This document shows positions 16,521 to 25,327 of a DNA stretch of 64,000 nucleotides, one piece after another. A model generated the notes under the pieces. It made no database searches, had not been told where the DNA came from, and worked only from the letters and a program-made list of their open reading frames with translations. The position numbers and the translations under genes were made by a program. The stretch is taken from the NCBI RefSeq assembly GCF_900102685.1, contig NZ_FMZA01000005.1, positions 124,001-188,000 of the forward strand. Reading direction: 5' to 3'. Each line of letters begins with the position of its first letter. Position 1 is the first letter of the stretch. The stretch is from Melghirimyces thermohalophilus. Its GTDB lineage: Bacteria > Bacillota > Bacilli > Thermoactinomycetales > DSM-45169.

Positions 16521-17159
16521 ATGAAAACATCCAGACTCATTTTGTTAAATGCCCTGATTTTCCTGGTGATTATGGCGGCTGGAGTAGGTGGTTACTACTA
16601 CTACTTTCAACAGAGCCATTATGTCATTACGGATGATGCCAAGGTGAAGGGCGACATAATGCCGGTTCATGCCACGGCCTCAGGAAAACTGTCCAAGTGG
16701 GATGAACAAGAAGGGGAAACCGTTCAAAAAGGGGACGTGCTAGGCGTGGTGACTGGAGCCAAAGGGAAAAAGGTGGAGATCCAGGCACCGATGGATGGAA
16801 CTTTGCTCCAAAACCAGGTCCATGAGGGGCAGACGATCACGCCGGGTCAACCCCTGGTCAACCTGGTAGATATGGATCAACTGTATATTGAAGCCAACAT
16901 TGAGGAGACCGACCTGAAGGATGTGAAGGAAGGGGCCAGTGTGGAAGTGACCGTCGATGCCCAGTCGGATACCACTTTTGACGGTGAAGTGGAGCAAATC
17001 GGACTGGCGACGGCATCCACCTTCTCCCTCATGCCGGAACAAAACGCTAGCGGGGATTACACCAAGACGGTGCAACGGATTCCAGTGAAGATCAAGATCG
17101 ATTCCGATGCCCCGGAACTGATCCCCGGTCTGAACGCCACAGTACGCATCTCCAAGTAA
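16521..17159 (+). CDS. HlyD/EmrA-like membrane-fusion protein 2
   Basis: 212 aa, ATG behind GAGAGGAGATTGAG. It has the same plan as the preceding protein: a membrane helix at about 7-29, then GKLSKWDEQEGETVQKGD and APMDGTLLQNQVHEGQTI, and a beta-barrel. Both proteins share the start YxITDxA of the extracellular part, which marks a tandem duplication. The two may form a mixed adaptor ring or serve different substrates. Confidence 0.82.
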   Translation: MKTSRLILLNALIFLVIMAAGVGGYYYYFQQSHYVITDDAKVKGDIMPVHATASGKLSKWDEQEGETVQKGDVLGVVTGAKGKKVEIQAPMDGTLLQNQVHEGQTITPGQPLVNLVDMDQLYIEANIEETDLKDVKEGASVEVTVDAQSDTTFDGEVEQIGLATASTFSLMPEQNASGDYTKTVQRIPVKIKIDSDAPELIPGLNATVRISK

Positions 17160-17198
17160 CGGGAGATTTTTTAACTTCGTCAGAAAGGAGGCGTTGAG

Positions 17199-18791
17199 AT
17201 GTCGGATACGGCTGATACCCGAACCGAACAACAGGGAGCTGCTTCCTACGTTCCCCTGTTGTTGGTTTGTATGTTGGGGATGTTTTTGGCCATTCTCAAC
17301 CAGACCGTGCTCAATGTGGCGATTCCACAGTTGATGAACGATTTCAGTGTTTCCGCCAATACAGCCCAATGGTTGATGACCGGATACATGCTGGTAAACG
17401 GGGTGCTCATTCCCATTTCCGCCTACCTGATTGAAACCTTTGGTACTCGCAAGCTGTTTATGAGTGCATTGATCTGTTTTATGGTAGGCTCCCTCTTGTG
17501 CGGGATCGCACCCAATTTCGCCACCATTCTTATCGGACGTCTGGTGCAAGCGGTTGGTGCCGGAGTGATGATGCCTCTGGTATTAAATGTGATTCTGTTC
17601 ATCTTCCCGCCGCATATACGGGGCAAGGGGATGGGGTTGATGGGTATCGGGATGGTGTTTGCTCCCGCCATCGGCCCGACGCTCTCCGGCTGGGTGATCG
17701 AGGAGTTTTCCTGGCGCTTGATGTTTGACGGGATGGTAGTATTGGCCCTGTTGGCCATCGGGTTTGGTTGGCTCTTTATGAAAGATGTCGGTACCCGCCG
17801 GGAAATTCCCTTCGACCTCTGGGGCATGATCCTGAGTATAGTGGGATTTGGCGGATTGCTATACGCTTTCAGCGAAGCTGGAAACAGCGGCTGGAGCAGT
17901 CTGGAAGTGGTCATCGCTCTGGTCGTTGGCGGTTTTACATTGGTGTTGTTCATCCTTCGCCAACTGAGTGTGGAAACCCCTCTGTTGGATTTTCGGGTGT
18001 TCAAATATGATATGTTCACCCTGTCCACGGTGATCAACGGGATCGTCACCATGGCCCTCTACGCAGGGATGTTTCTGCTTCCCATCTACCTGCAAAATCT
18101 GCGGGGCTTCACTCCTTTGGAATCAGGGTTGCTCCTGCTTCCAGGGGCGATTGTGATGGGGCTGATGTCCCCAATCTCCGGTGCGTTGTTTGACCGATTT
18201 GGCCCCCGTCCTCTGGCCATCGTCGGGTTGATAGTGACGACGGTCTGTACTTGGGAGTTTACAGAGATCACGCTGGAAACCAGCTATTGGACCGTGATCC
18301 TGATCTATACGATACGCGCCTTCGGCATGTCCCTGCTGATGATGCCGATCATGACCGCCGGGTTGAACCAGCTGCCGGAGGAGGCCAACAGCTACGGAAA
18401 CGCCATGGCCAACACCATGCGTCAGGTTGCCGGTTCTATCGGGACGGCACTGTTGACCACCGTGTATACCAATCGGATGAGCCTGCATACGGAGAAACTC
18501 TCGGAGGGGATGAACCCCTTTGACACCGGCTTCTACCAGTCTTTCTCGGAAGGTGTTCGCAATTTCGCCCAATCCGTCGGCCTTCCCGTGGAACAGGCTC
18601 GGGAACTTTTCACTTCTCAATTGATCGGCGATATGGCAACACAAGCGGCGGTGATGGGCATCAATGACGCCTTTTTCTGGGCGACCGCCTTTACCGTCAT
18701 CAGTCTCTTTTTGTGCCTGTTCCTTCGGGACGTGCGCAAAGACAAGAAACCAGACATGGAAGAACCAACGAAGGAAGTTGTCGCTTCCTGA
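17199..18791 (+). CDS. DHA2 (EmrB/QacA-type) 14-TM drug efflux MFS transporter
   Basis: 530 aa with about 14 hydrophobic helices. It is a proton-driven exporter of drugs or lipophilic compounds. Motif C (GPTLSGWVIEEFSWR) and motif A-like GTRKLF are visible, as is the acidic LNQTVLNVAIPQL start of helix 1. The ATG lies behind AAAGGAGGCG. Co-transcription with MarR and two adaptors indicates an inducible multidrug efflux system. The C-terminal tail is charged and cytosolic. Confidence 0.92.
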   Translation: MSDTADTRTEQQGAASYVPLLLVCMLGMFLAILNQTVLNVAIPQLMNDFSVSANTAQWLMTGYMLVNGVLIPISAYLIETFGTRKLFMSALICFMVGSLLCGIAPNFATILIGRLVQAVGAGVMMPLVLNVILFIFPPHIRGKGMGLMGIGMVFAPAIGPTLSGWVIEEFSWRLMFDGMVVLALLAIGFGWLFMKDVGTRREIPFDLWGMILSIVGFGGLLYAFSEAGNSGWSSLEVVIALVVGGFTLVLFILRQLSVETPLLDFRVFKYDMFTLSTVINGIVTMALYAGMFLLPIYLQNLRGFTPLESGLLLLPGAIVMGLMSPISGALFDRFGPRPLAIVGLIVTTVCTWEFTEITLETSYWTVILIYTIRAFGMSLLMMPIMTAGLNQLPEEANSYGNAMANTMRQVAGSIGTALLTTVYTNRMSLHTEKLSEGMNPFDTGFYQSFSEGVRNFAQSVGLPVEQARELFTSQLIGDMATQAAVMGINDAFFWATAFTVISLFLCLFLRDVRKDKKPDMEEPTKEVVAS

Positions 18792-18801
18792 CCGATTAGG
18801 T

Positions 18802-18826
18802 CCCGCCTTTCAGGCGGGCTTTTTTT
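18802..18826 (+). terminator. terminator of the efflux operon
   Basis: CCCGCCT / AGGCGGG with a three-base loop, then C and seven T residues. Confidence 0.9.
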
Positions 18827-18860
18827 GATCTTGTTTTGTCACCGGTTTCTGTTCACAGGA

Positions 18861-18890
18861 TTGACAAAACCGGGAAAAGTCGGTCATAAT
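18861..18890 (+). promoter_or_regulatory. promoter of the oxidase subunit IV gene
   Basis: TTGACA, 18 bases, CATAAT. It is flanked by TGTTCACA (18850-18857) and its inverse TGTGAACA (18904-18911). Confidence 0.65.
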
Positions 18891-18929
18891 AATGTTACAA
18901 TTCTGTGAACAAGCGACAGGAGGGTCACC

Positions 18930-19247
18930 ATGGCACAACCTGAGCAAACGTCGGGGAAAGGTCAGACATCTCCGCAGACGCGGGAGGAAACCACGGGAAA
19001 ATATCTGATGTCCTTTGCTTGGATGCTCTTGGTGACGGTGATCGCATTCGTGTTGGTGGGACTTCAATTGTTGCCGGAAAATCTCCTGATTCTCGTTATT
19101 TTGGGTTTGGCGGCCCTGCAGGTGTTGTTGCAGCTGTTCACCTTTATGCACCTCGACTTCGGATGGTATCGGATCGTTACCATCTTTATGTGCAGCGGTT
19201 GCATCGTGGCTGCCACCGCGATCATCGCCATGTTGTACTGGGTGTAA
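18930..19247 (+). CDS. cytochrome c oxidase subunit IV family protein (CtaF-like)
   Basis: 105 aa. A polar N-terminus of 20 residues is followed by three membrane helices (about 25-45, 50-70, 80-103). The segment QLFTFMHLDFG matches subunit IV of caa3/quinol oxidases, a small stabilising subunit. The ATG lies behind GACAGGAGGGTC. It is not beside the catalytic subunits in this window, so it is either an orphan copy or part of a split locus. Confidence 0.75.
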   Translation: MAQPEQTSGKGQTSPQTREETTGKYLMSFAWMLLVTVIAFVLVGLQLLPENLLILVILGLAALQVLLQLFTFMHLDFGWYRIVTIFMCSGCIVAATAIIAMLYWV

Positions 19248-19264
19248 AACGGAAAATGGAAAAT

Positions 19265-19297
19265 GCCCTCTTCCCCCACGTGGAAGGGGGCTTGTTT
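19265..19297 (+). terminator. terminator after the subunit IV gene
   Basis: GCCCTCTTCC (19265-19274) pairs with GGAAGGGGGC (19282-19291) using G-U pairs, followed by TTGTTT. Confidence 0.65.
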
Positions 19298-19368
19298 GTG
19301 TGATGACCGCATCAGTTGACAATGGTCGTGAAAAAGTTATAAATTTATCGAAAGGAAGGAGGAGAATG

Positions 19369-19782
19369 ATGGAAGTCAGTCAAAAAACGGCACAGTCTGT
19401 CCGATCACAAGCCATTTGGAGTCCAACAGCGGTTGCACTTTTTTGTTTCTTTTTCACCTTTTTAGCTGCGGGGTTAATGAACGCCATCAGTTATGGACGG
19501 GTTGGATTCGCGAATAAGAGAAACAAGCGGTTACTGATCGTCATTCCCGGATTTATCGCTTTTTTGTTTCTGGCCATGGTTACGCCCGATGGGTTGAGCC
19601 CTTTGTTTACTGTATTTAACCTGGCCATGATTCTCTACTTTCGACAGGATCAGAAAAAATTATACGATTTGCATGTGGGCCGGGGAGGAGACAAAGCAGG
19701 TGTGGGAGTTCCGCTCTTGATCGGGATTTCGGCCTACGCGATGTTGTTGGTTCTCTTCATCCTGGGAGTATTGGTGGCCTGA
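19369..19782 (+). CDS. small integral membrane protein, function unknown
   Basis: 137 aa, start ATG 19369 (ATG 19366 is equally possible) behind AAGGAAGGAGGAG. Hydrophobic helices lie at about 17-40, 53-70, 73-88 and 113-136. The loop GRVGFANKRNKRLLI is basic and cytosolic by the positive-inside rule. No family is recognised. It follows the oxidase subunit gene with a terminator between, so shared function is uncertain. Confidence 0.65.
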   Translation: MEVSQKTAQSVRSQAIWSPTAVALFCFFFTFLAAGLMNAISYGRVGFANKRNKRLLIVIPGFIAFLFLAMVTPDGLSPLFTVFNLAMILYFRQDQKKLYDLHVGRGGDKAGVGVPLLIGISAYAMLLVLFILGVLVA

Positions 19783-19807
19783 TATTCTTTCGCTGTCAAA
19801 ACGTTTA

Positions 19808-19836
19808 CCCTCTTCCTCTATGCGGAAGAGGGCTTT
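19808..19836. terminator. hairpin between convergent genes
   Basis: CCCTCTTCC (19808-19816) pairs with GGAAGAGGG (19823-19831). It lies between the membrane protein gene and the minus-strand uppP, and could serve both directions. Confidence 0.65.
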
Positions 19837-20617
19837 AAAATTGGCCGCTCCATTGGAACAGGAGGACGAGCAGGCCCAGTCCCCACACATAGACGGCAAA
19901 AGGTCTCAAGGAGCCCCGCTGCAGCAGTCGGATCATCCAGCGCACCGCCAAGTAGCCAAAGAGGGTGGACATCACGGTGGCCATCATCAGGGAAGACAGG
20001 GGCAAGGTATAGGTGCGACCGGTGGCCAGGTCGACCAATTGAAACAGGAGAGCCCCGGCAATCGCGGGAATGGATAGGAAAAAGGAAAAATAGGCGGCAG
20101 TCTCCTTATCAATGCGGCGGTAGAGGGCGGCGGCGATGGTCATGCCTGAACGGGAGACGGCGGGCAAAATGGCCGTTCCCTGAAAAGTGCCGACAACAAT
20201 AGCATCGGTATAGGAGATCTTCTCCAAGCTTTTGTGACCACGCTGCTTCCAACGATCGGCCATCCACAGCACGGCTCCGGTGACGAGAAACTCCCAGCCG
20301 ATGGTAACACCGGTTTCGGAAATCTCTTCAAAGACGTCTTTGAAGCTGAGGCCGATGATCACCGTCGGAATGGTGCCCACCACCAACAGTTTGGCCATCC
20401 GACTGAAGGGTTCCCGGATCACCGCTGCCACTTCCCGCCGGTAAACCATCAGTACGGCGATCAGGGTGCCCAGATGGAGGACGGTGTCCAGGAAGAGTCC
20501 GCCATCGTCCAATCCAAACAGATGGCGCCCCAGGTAGAGGTGGCCGGTGCTGCTGATGGGGAGAAATTCCGTCAATCCCTGAATGATACCCAGCACCATC
20601 GCTTCCAACCAGTCCAA
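19835..20617 (-). CDS. uppP: undecaprenyl-diphosphate phosphatase UppP/BacA
   Basis: About 260 aa integral membrane enzyme that recycles undecaprenyl diphosphate to the monophosphate carrier for wall synthesis. It also gives some bacitracin tolerance. Both signature motifs are present: GLTEFLPISSTGHL near the N-terminus and PAVSRSGMTI in the middle. I favour TTG 20617 because AAGGGGGG directly abuts the ATG at 20623, leaving no spacing; the difference is two residues. It is last in a minus-strand run with TlpA-like, APH-like and EamA genes. Confidence 0.92.
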   Translation of the reverse strand: MDWLEAMVLGIIQGLTEFLPISSTGHLYLGRHLFGLDDGGLFLDTVLHLGTLIAVLMVYRREVAAVIREPFSRMAKLLVVGTIPTVIIGLSFKDVFEEISETGVTIGWEFLVTGAVLWMADRWKQRGHKSLEKISYTDAIVVGTFQGTAILPAVSRSGMTIAAALYRRIDKETAAYFSFFLSIPAIAGALLFQLVDLATGRTYTLPLSSLMMATVMSTLFGYLAVRWMIRLLQRGSLRPFAVYVWGLGLLVLLFQWSGQF

Positions 20618-20658
20618 TACCATCCCCCCTTGCCCATCCCGGGATAGGCGAGTTGGTG

Positions 20659-21087
20659 TTAACCGAGCAAGCGGCCGAGGTCTTGAATCACGTCAGTGAA
20701 GGGGGTCTCCTCTCCGTAACGGCCGACGATCCGCCCCTCGGGGTTGATCAGGACGGAGGTGGGGACGGAGGAGATCTCGTAGGCGTCATAGGTGGATCGT
20801 CCATGGTCAAGAAGTACGGGGAACCGGTAGCCGTGTTCCCGGATAAAGGGTTCCACCCGGTCGGGATCAGCCTCCCGTCCGGTCACATTAATCGTGTAAA
20901 AGGCGAAGCGGGAAGCGTCCAGGGAGCGGGCAAACACTTCTTTTTTCGGCAGGTCCGCCTGACAGGAGGGACACCAGGTGACCCAAAAGGAGAGCAGGAC
21001 TGCTTTTCCCCGCAGGTCGTGAAGGCAGACCGTCTGATCTTTGTTCAATGTCGGCAGGCAAAAATCGGGCGCTTGTTCCCGCGACAT
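20659..21087 (-). CDS. TlpA/ResA-like thioredoxin-fold protein
   Basis: 142 aa. The active site is WCPSC with Cys39 and Cys42, and the cis-Pro loop is SSVPTSVLI. AhpC/TSA-redoxin layout (FCLPTLNKDQTVCLHDLRGK) is clear. There is no signal peptide or membrane anchor, so unlike ResA it appears to be cytosolic. The ATG lies behind GGAAGGAGG. The stop is 36 bases from the uppP start and the two are probably co-transcribed. Confidence 0.85.
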   Translation of the reverse strand: MSREQAPDFCLPTLNKDQTVCLHDLRGKAVLLSFWVTWCPSCQADLPKKEVFARSLDASRFAFYTINVTGREADPDRVEPFIREHGYRFPVLLDHGRSTYDAYEISSVPTSVLINPEGRIVGRYGEETPFTDVIQDLGRLLG

Positions 21088-21181
21088 GGCTTCAACCTCC
21101 TTCCAACTCAGATCCTTCTGGGGATGATCATTCCCATTTTCCCTTTCAACTCATTTCCCTATCCTCAGACGACATCAAATT

Positions 21182-22075
21182 TCAGATGGTTTTGATAAGG
21201 GCTCGGTCGACAAACTGCTTGAGCCGTTTGCGCATGGTTTGTTCGGTGGCGGGATCGAGCTTCCACGTGGAGATCTTGGAGATTGGTGGCAAAGCGGCGC
21301 ACAGCTCCCAATACGGGAGGTGTGTGAAATCGATCTCCGCCATGATCGATCGATAATGATGGGTGAACGCCACCATCGCATCGGTTCCCAAGGCCCACAA
21401 GAGCTCCAACCGGCAATTGGCCACATCGGCGAGAGGGTCTCCCTGCGCCGCATCCTCCCAATCGATGATGGCGATGAGCCGTCCGTCTTTCCACAGGGTA
21501 TTGCCGGGCCAATAATCCCCGTGCAGCAATCGAGGTGGGTTTCGTGAAGGCAGGGGGCCTATTTTCTCTAGCCGCCTTCGAATACGTTCCTCCTCGCTGG
21601 TGCCCGCCTCCTTTGGTTGCGTGTTGGCCACTCGCTTTTCTTGCGCCGGTAAAAAGGATAGTCCCCATTTGGCGATATCCACACGATGAATGCGGGCCAG
21701 GTGGTTGGCTAGCTGCCATAAAAAATCAGCCGGATGAGTGGAAGCCTTTCCCGATTCCCCCTCCACAAATTCCATCAGGATGGAAGAGGTCGACGGATCG
21801 ACATCGAAAGGAGATGGAATGGGGATTTCTGCTTCACGCAAGAGTCGCAGGAGTTGATACTCATCTGCGGCGATTTGCGGGTTTCGGTTACGATCCGCTT
21901 CCCCGTGTTGGCGTAGGACCATCTTTGTCGTACGGCCGTCGGCGAGTCGTATCTCCAACGCGATCACCCGCGCGGAGACACCACCTCGTAACCGCCATGT
22001 GCGCAATAAGCGGCTGTTTGGATGGATTTGCTGAATCCACCGTTCCAATCGCTCTCTTTTAAGAGGTGGATACAT
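21182..22075 (-). CDS. aminoglycoside phosphotransferase (APH)-family kinase
   Basis: 297 aa protein-kinase-like fold. The catalytic loop HGDYWPGN gives Asp187 and Asn192, and the metal-binding motif is IDWEDA (Asp205). The N-lobe (RGGVSARVIALEI) and hinge (SSILMEFVEGE) are also present. APH-family members phosphorylate antibiotics, choline, homoserine or other small alcohols. Drug resistance cannot be assumed. The ATG lies behind CAGGGAGATGAG. It begins 30 bases after the EamA stop, indicating an operon. Confidence 0.85.
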   Translation of the reverse strand: MYPPLKRERLERWIQQIHPNSRLLRTWRLRGGVSARVIALEIRLADGRTTKMVLRQHGEADRNRNPQIAADEYQLLRLLREAEIPIPSPFDVDPSTSSILMEFVEGESGKASTHPADFLWQLANHLARIHRVDIAKWGLSFLPAQEKRVANTQPKEAGTSEEERIRRRLEKIGPLPSRNPPRLLHGDYWPGNTLWKDGRLIAIIDWEDAAQGDPLADVANCRLELLWALGTDAMVAFTHHYRSIMAEIDFTHLPYWELCAALPPISKISTWKLDPATEQTMRKRLKQFVDRALIKTI

Positions 22076-22105
22076 TCTCTCATCTCCCTGTGAACCTCGT
22101 GGTTT

Positions 22106-22954
22106 TTACATCCGGCTGAGGGCCAGCCCCACGATGAGCAGGGCGAGGGAAGCTGCTTGCAACTTGGACAGCCGCTCACGGAAGAAGTGGATGGATAAGA
22201 GCGCCACCACCAGGCTGTTGGTGGCGAACAGGGGAGCCACAATGCTGGCCGGCCCTTCGATCAAGGCGATGGCGTACAGTTGCATGCCGGCAAAGGAGAA
22301 GATGCCGGCAGCCAGTCCCCATTGCAAGCCGTTGCGAGCCGAGGCGGCCGGTGTACGGGGATGTTTTCGCACCAGTTCCACCGTCATCCATCCCAGGCTG
22401 AACAGATACCCGTAAAAGAGAACGGACTCCCCGGCCAATCCCCATTCATCGGTCACTTTCAGCCCGCCGTTGCGGAAGGTGAACAATATAGTGGCCGTCA
22501 CCACCAATCCGTACCAGGTCCGGTCCCGGATCGACAGGTTCTCGTCTGGATCGATCGGGATCAGGAACACGGCCAGCACCAGCAGAGCCACACCGGTCCA
22601 TTCCATCGCGGACAGCCTTTCCCCGTAAAAAGCGACCGAAATTGCGATAACCAGTAGGATATTGGTATTGACCAGGGGCGATGTAAGGCTGGCCGGCCCC
22701 CGTTGCAGCGCCAGCATAAACAGCCAGTTTCCGGCGGCCGAACCGAGACTGACAGCCACCCCTCCGAGGAGGACAGCGGCGTCCAGCCGAAATGCCCCGC
22801 TGAAGGCGAGCCAGACCGCAAATCCCAGGGTTCCCGACAGGTAGAGTCCCCACAGGGTGTGGGGAACGGACCCCAGACGGGCGCTGCTGGCCTTCATCAG
22901 AAAGCCCGACACCCCGAAGGTGAGGGGGCTGAGTAGGGCCCAAAGAAACCACAT
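22106..22954 (-). CDS. EamA-family (drug/metabolite transporter) permease
   Basis: About 282 aa with ten hydrophobic helices arranged as two EamA repeats. LVNTNILLVIAISVAFYGERL in the first repeat is matched by LFATNSLVVALLSIHFFRERL in the second, each ending in the typical GERL/RERL. It is probably an exporter of amino acids or metabolites. The ATG at 22954 puts the start just before helix 1 and has AAAGGAA upstream at a rather long distance. ATG 22981 is possible but lacks an RBS. Confidence 0.85.
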   Translation of the reverse strand: MWFLWALLSPLTFGVSGFLMKASSARLGSVPHTLWGLYLSGTLGFAVWLAFSGAFRLDAAVLLGGVAVSLGSAAGNWLFMLALQRGPASLTSPLVNTNILLVIAISVAFYGERLSAMEWTGVALLVLAVFLIPIDPDENLSIRDRTWYGLVVTATILFTFRNGGLKVTDEWGLAGESVLFYGYLFSLGWMTVELVRKHPRTPAASARNGLQWGLAAGIFSFAGMQLYAIALIEGPASIVAPLFATNSLVVALLSIHFFRERLSKLQAASLALLIVGLALSRM

Positions 22955-23158
22955 AGGTGTTTTTCGTTCCTTTCTCTGCATTCATAGAGTCCCGAAAAAC
23001 ACCGTATCATAAGCGGCTGACTCCGTCCACGAAAGGGAGGAAGTAACCTCCTTGCTCCATCTTATTGCCGATGAGGGACAAACATGACTCCGCATAAAGT
23101 CCGCCTCCTGATAAACACTAAGATGGCGACGAAATCACTGTATCGGAGGGAGTCGACG

Positions 23159-23344
23159 ATGGAACGGAAAGACAGACAGCGAGGGCGCGGGCATTTGGAT
23201 CCCCTGGAACAGGCAACCGAATCTCGGCCTCCGGCACCGAAACACATTAAAGAAGATTCGGAGGATCAAACGAGACTGGACCATGAGCCAGAGGTCCGGG
23301 ATCCTGAGTCCCTCTCCTACAGCGACCAGTTAAAGCGCCTGTAA
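23159..23344 (+). CDS. small hydrophilic protein, function unknown
   Basis: 61 aa, rich in Arg, Glu, Asp and Pro, without hydrophobic segments and probably disordered. The ATG at 23159 follows CGGAGGGAG with good spacing, which supports translation. It resembles in composition the small charged proteins found in sporeformers but no family is recognised. Confidence 0.55.
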   Translation: MERKDRQRGRGHLDPLEQATESRPPAPKHIKEDSEDQTRLDHEPEVRDPESLSYSDQLKRL

Positions 23345-23415
23345 TCCAAGGTTCTTTGGACCGACACTTCTCCTCCTGTTTGGTTCCTTTTCTATTTGAT
23401 AGAATAAACCATAGA

Positions 23416-23434
23416 ATCCCCCTTATAGGGGTTT
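23416..23434 (+). terminator. short hairpin after the 61-aa gene
   Basis: CCCCTTATAGGGG followed by TTTT, only four base pairs. A weak terminator at best. Confidence 0.35.
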
Positions 23435-23453
23435 TGCTGTGGAGGGAAGAGGA

Positions 23454-24146
23454 ATGGAACACCTGGATCAATTGAAGGAGGCGGCCCGGGAGCAGGTGGC
23501 CCACCTGTTACCCAATGATATCTTTGCTGAGTTTGACCAGTTGAACTCCCGCTTGCTGATTGCAGTCACCCTGTTGCAGCGGGGGATGAAGGAGCTGGCT
23601 TACCAGCTCTTTGAGACCATTGCCGCAAACGGCCCGGACGAAAATGAAAACCGCCATTTCGCCTATGTGCGCAGTTTGGCAGAAATGGCGGAGATGGATG
23701 CAGAACAGGGAGACTTCGCCGAAGCGGAGGAAAAGATGGCGACCGCCCTGGCCCAATTTCCTTCATCGATGGAATACATGATGAGCCGTACCCACCAAGA
23801 GGTATATCTCTGCTATTACCGGTTCCGCTTAGGCAAAAGAGAACAGGCGTACCGGGAGCTGGAGGCGATTGTCCAGCGGGAGGCGGATCGATTCCAAAGC
23901 CATGAACTGGAGCACGGGCGTAACCTGGTGGGCCCCGGTCTCTGCTATGCCGTGCACCAGCTCGCCCTGTTTCACGCCGAAGAAGGAGAGTGGGAGAAAG
24001 CGGTGGATACCTTCCGCCCGATGGAAACCTACGCCATGTCCGTCGACCGCTCACAGTGGGATCAAGCCTTGAAACTGGCGGAAGAAGGACAGTTTGAAGA
24101 AGCTTTTCACCAGATGGAAGAATCGGTTACCTATCATGCGGGATAA
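23454..24146 (+). CDS. TPR-like helical protein, function unknown
   Basis: 230 aa, entirely helical. Repeating helix pairs resemble tetratricopeptide repeats (for example LLQRGMKELAYQLFETIAANG, AEQGDFAEAEEKMATALAQFP and RLGKREQAYRELEAIVQ). It is probably a protein-protein interaction module in the cytosol. The ATG lies behind GGAGGGAAGAGG. It is acidic overall. The function cannot be inferred from neighbours. Confidence 0.65.
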   Translation: MEHLDQLKEAAREQVAHLLPNDIFAEFDQLNSRLLIAVTLLQRGMKELAYQLFETIAANGPDENENRHFAYVRSLAEMAEMDAEQGDFAEAEEKMATALAQFPSSMEYMMSRTHQEVYLCYYRFRLGKREQAYRELEAIVQREADRFQSHELEHGRNLVGPGLCYAVHQLALFHAEEGEWEKAVDTFRPMETYAMSVDRSQWDQALKLAEEGQFEEAFHQMEESVTYHAG

Positions 24147-24215
24147 TTCCTTCATCTTTATAGGGGCCAAGTAGAGGGAAAGGCCACGCTGGGAGTAAAA
24201 AAGGAGGCGGACAGG

Positions 24216-25199
24216 ATGCGGGCAGTGATTGTGAACGAAGCGGGCGGTCCGGAGCAGCTGGAATTGGGGGAACATCCCACCCCCCGTCCCGGGGCGGATG
24301 AACTGTTGGTCCGGGTGAAGGCGACAGCCCTCAACCGGGCCGATATTCTGCAACGGAAAGGACATTATCCGCCGCCGGAAGGGGCCAGCCCGATTTTAGG
24401 ACTGGAGATGGCCGGTGTGGTGGAAGAAGTGGGAGTGGCGTGCGAGGGGTGGACGCCCGGGGATCGAGTTTTCGGACTGCTTCCCGGAGGCGGCTATGCC
24501 GAATACGCCGTTATACCGGCAGCTCTCGCCCTGCCCATTCCCGACAGACTCGGGTTTGAAGAGGCGGCGGCGATTCCCGAGGTGTTTCTCACCGCCTACC
24601 AAGCCTTGTACTGGCTCGGTGAACTGGCCGCAGGGGATCGGGTTTTGATCCATGCTGGCGCTAGCGGCGTAGGAACGGCGGCTACCCAGTTGGCCAAAGC
24701 TTCCGGAGCCCAGGTCTATACCACCGCCGGTTCCCCGGAAAAGCTGGAAGCCTGCCGTGCCATGGGAGCCGAGGTGGCGGTCAATTACAAAGAAGGCCCC
24801 TTTGAACCCCACATCAAAGAAGCTGCGGGCAGGCAAGGCGTTCAGTTGGTTCTGGATTTCGTGGGCGCGCCCTACTGGGAGCAGAACCTGAACGTCCTGG
24901 GGTTGGACGGCAAACTGATTCTGATCAGCGCCCTCGGCGGCACCAAAGTGGACAAACTGAATCTGGGCATGATATTGGCCAAGCGGTTGCAAGTAAAGGG
25001 AACCACCCTGCGCAGCCGCAGTCTCTCTTATAAAAAGGAGCTGACTCAGGATTTCGTCCGCGATGCGCTTCCCCTGTTTGCCGACGGGCGACTGCGGCCG
25101 GTGATCGACCGAGTCTTTCCCTGGACCGAGGTGGCCGATGCCCACCGTTGGATGGAAGACAACCGAAACATCGGCAAGATCGTCCTGACCGTAGATTAA
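24216..25199 (+). CDS. zinc-independent quinone oxidoreductase (MDR family)
   Basis: 327 aa. It is an NADPH-dependent quinone/enone reductase of the zeta-crystallin type. The N-terminal GroES-like part has ALNRADILQRKGHYP. The Rossmann motif is AGASGVGTAATQLA near 149-162, followed by TTAGSPEKLEACRAMGA. No structural or catalytic zinc cysteines are present. The ATG is behind AAAAAGGAGGCGG. It is closed by a strong terminator and is monocistronic. Confidence 0.9.
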   Translation: MRAVIVNEAGGPEQLELGEHPTPRPGADELLVRVKATALNRADILQRKGHYPPPEGASPILGLEMAGVVEEVGVACEGWTPGDRVFGLLPGGGYAEYAVIPAALALPIPDRLGFEEAAAIPEVFLTAYQALYWLGELAAGDRVLIHAGASGVGTAATQLAKASGAQVYTTAGSPEKLEACRAMGAEVAVNYKEGPFEPHIKEAAGRQGVQLVLDFVGAPYWEQNLNVLGLDGKLILISALGGTKVDKLNLGMILAKRLQVKGTTLRSRSLSYKKELTQDFVRDALPLFADGRLRPVIDRVFPWTEVADAHRWMEDNRNIGKIVLTVD

Positions 25200-25208
25200 C
25201 CCCCTTTT

Positions 25209-25244
25209 CCTGGAACCGAAGGTCCCATCGGTTCCAGGTTTTTT
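25209..25244 (+). terminator. terminator of the quinone oxidoreductase gene
   Basis: CCTGGAACC (25209-25217) pairs with GGTTCCAGG (25230-25238), then six T residues. Confidence 0.9.
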
Positions 25245-25327
25245 ATATGGCGGAGGCGGCTGTTGCATGTTTGTGAACGGGTTGACGCATGATACAAAGC
25301 GAACCCAGGAAATGGAGGTTTTACCAT

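Noticed and set aside
21182-22075. Aminoglycoside resistance gene
   Set aside because: The fold is APH-like but the family includes many metabolic kinases, and nothing in the context indicates antibiotic resistance.
23084-23158. Longer start for the 61-aa gene
   Set aside because: The ATG at 23159 has a proper RBS and the upstream ATG does not.
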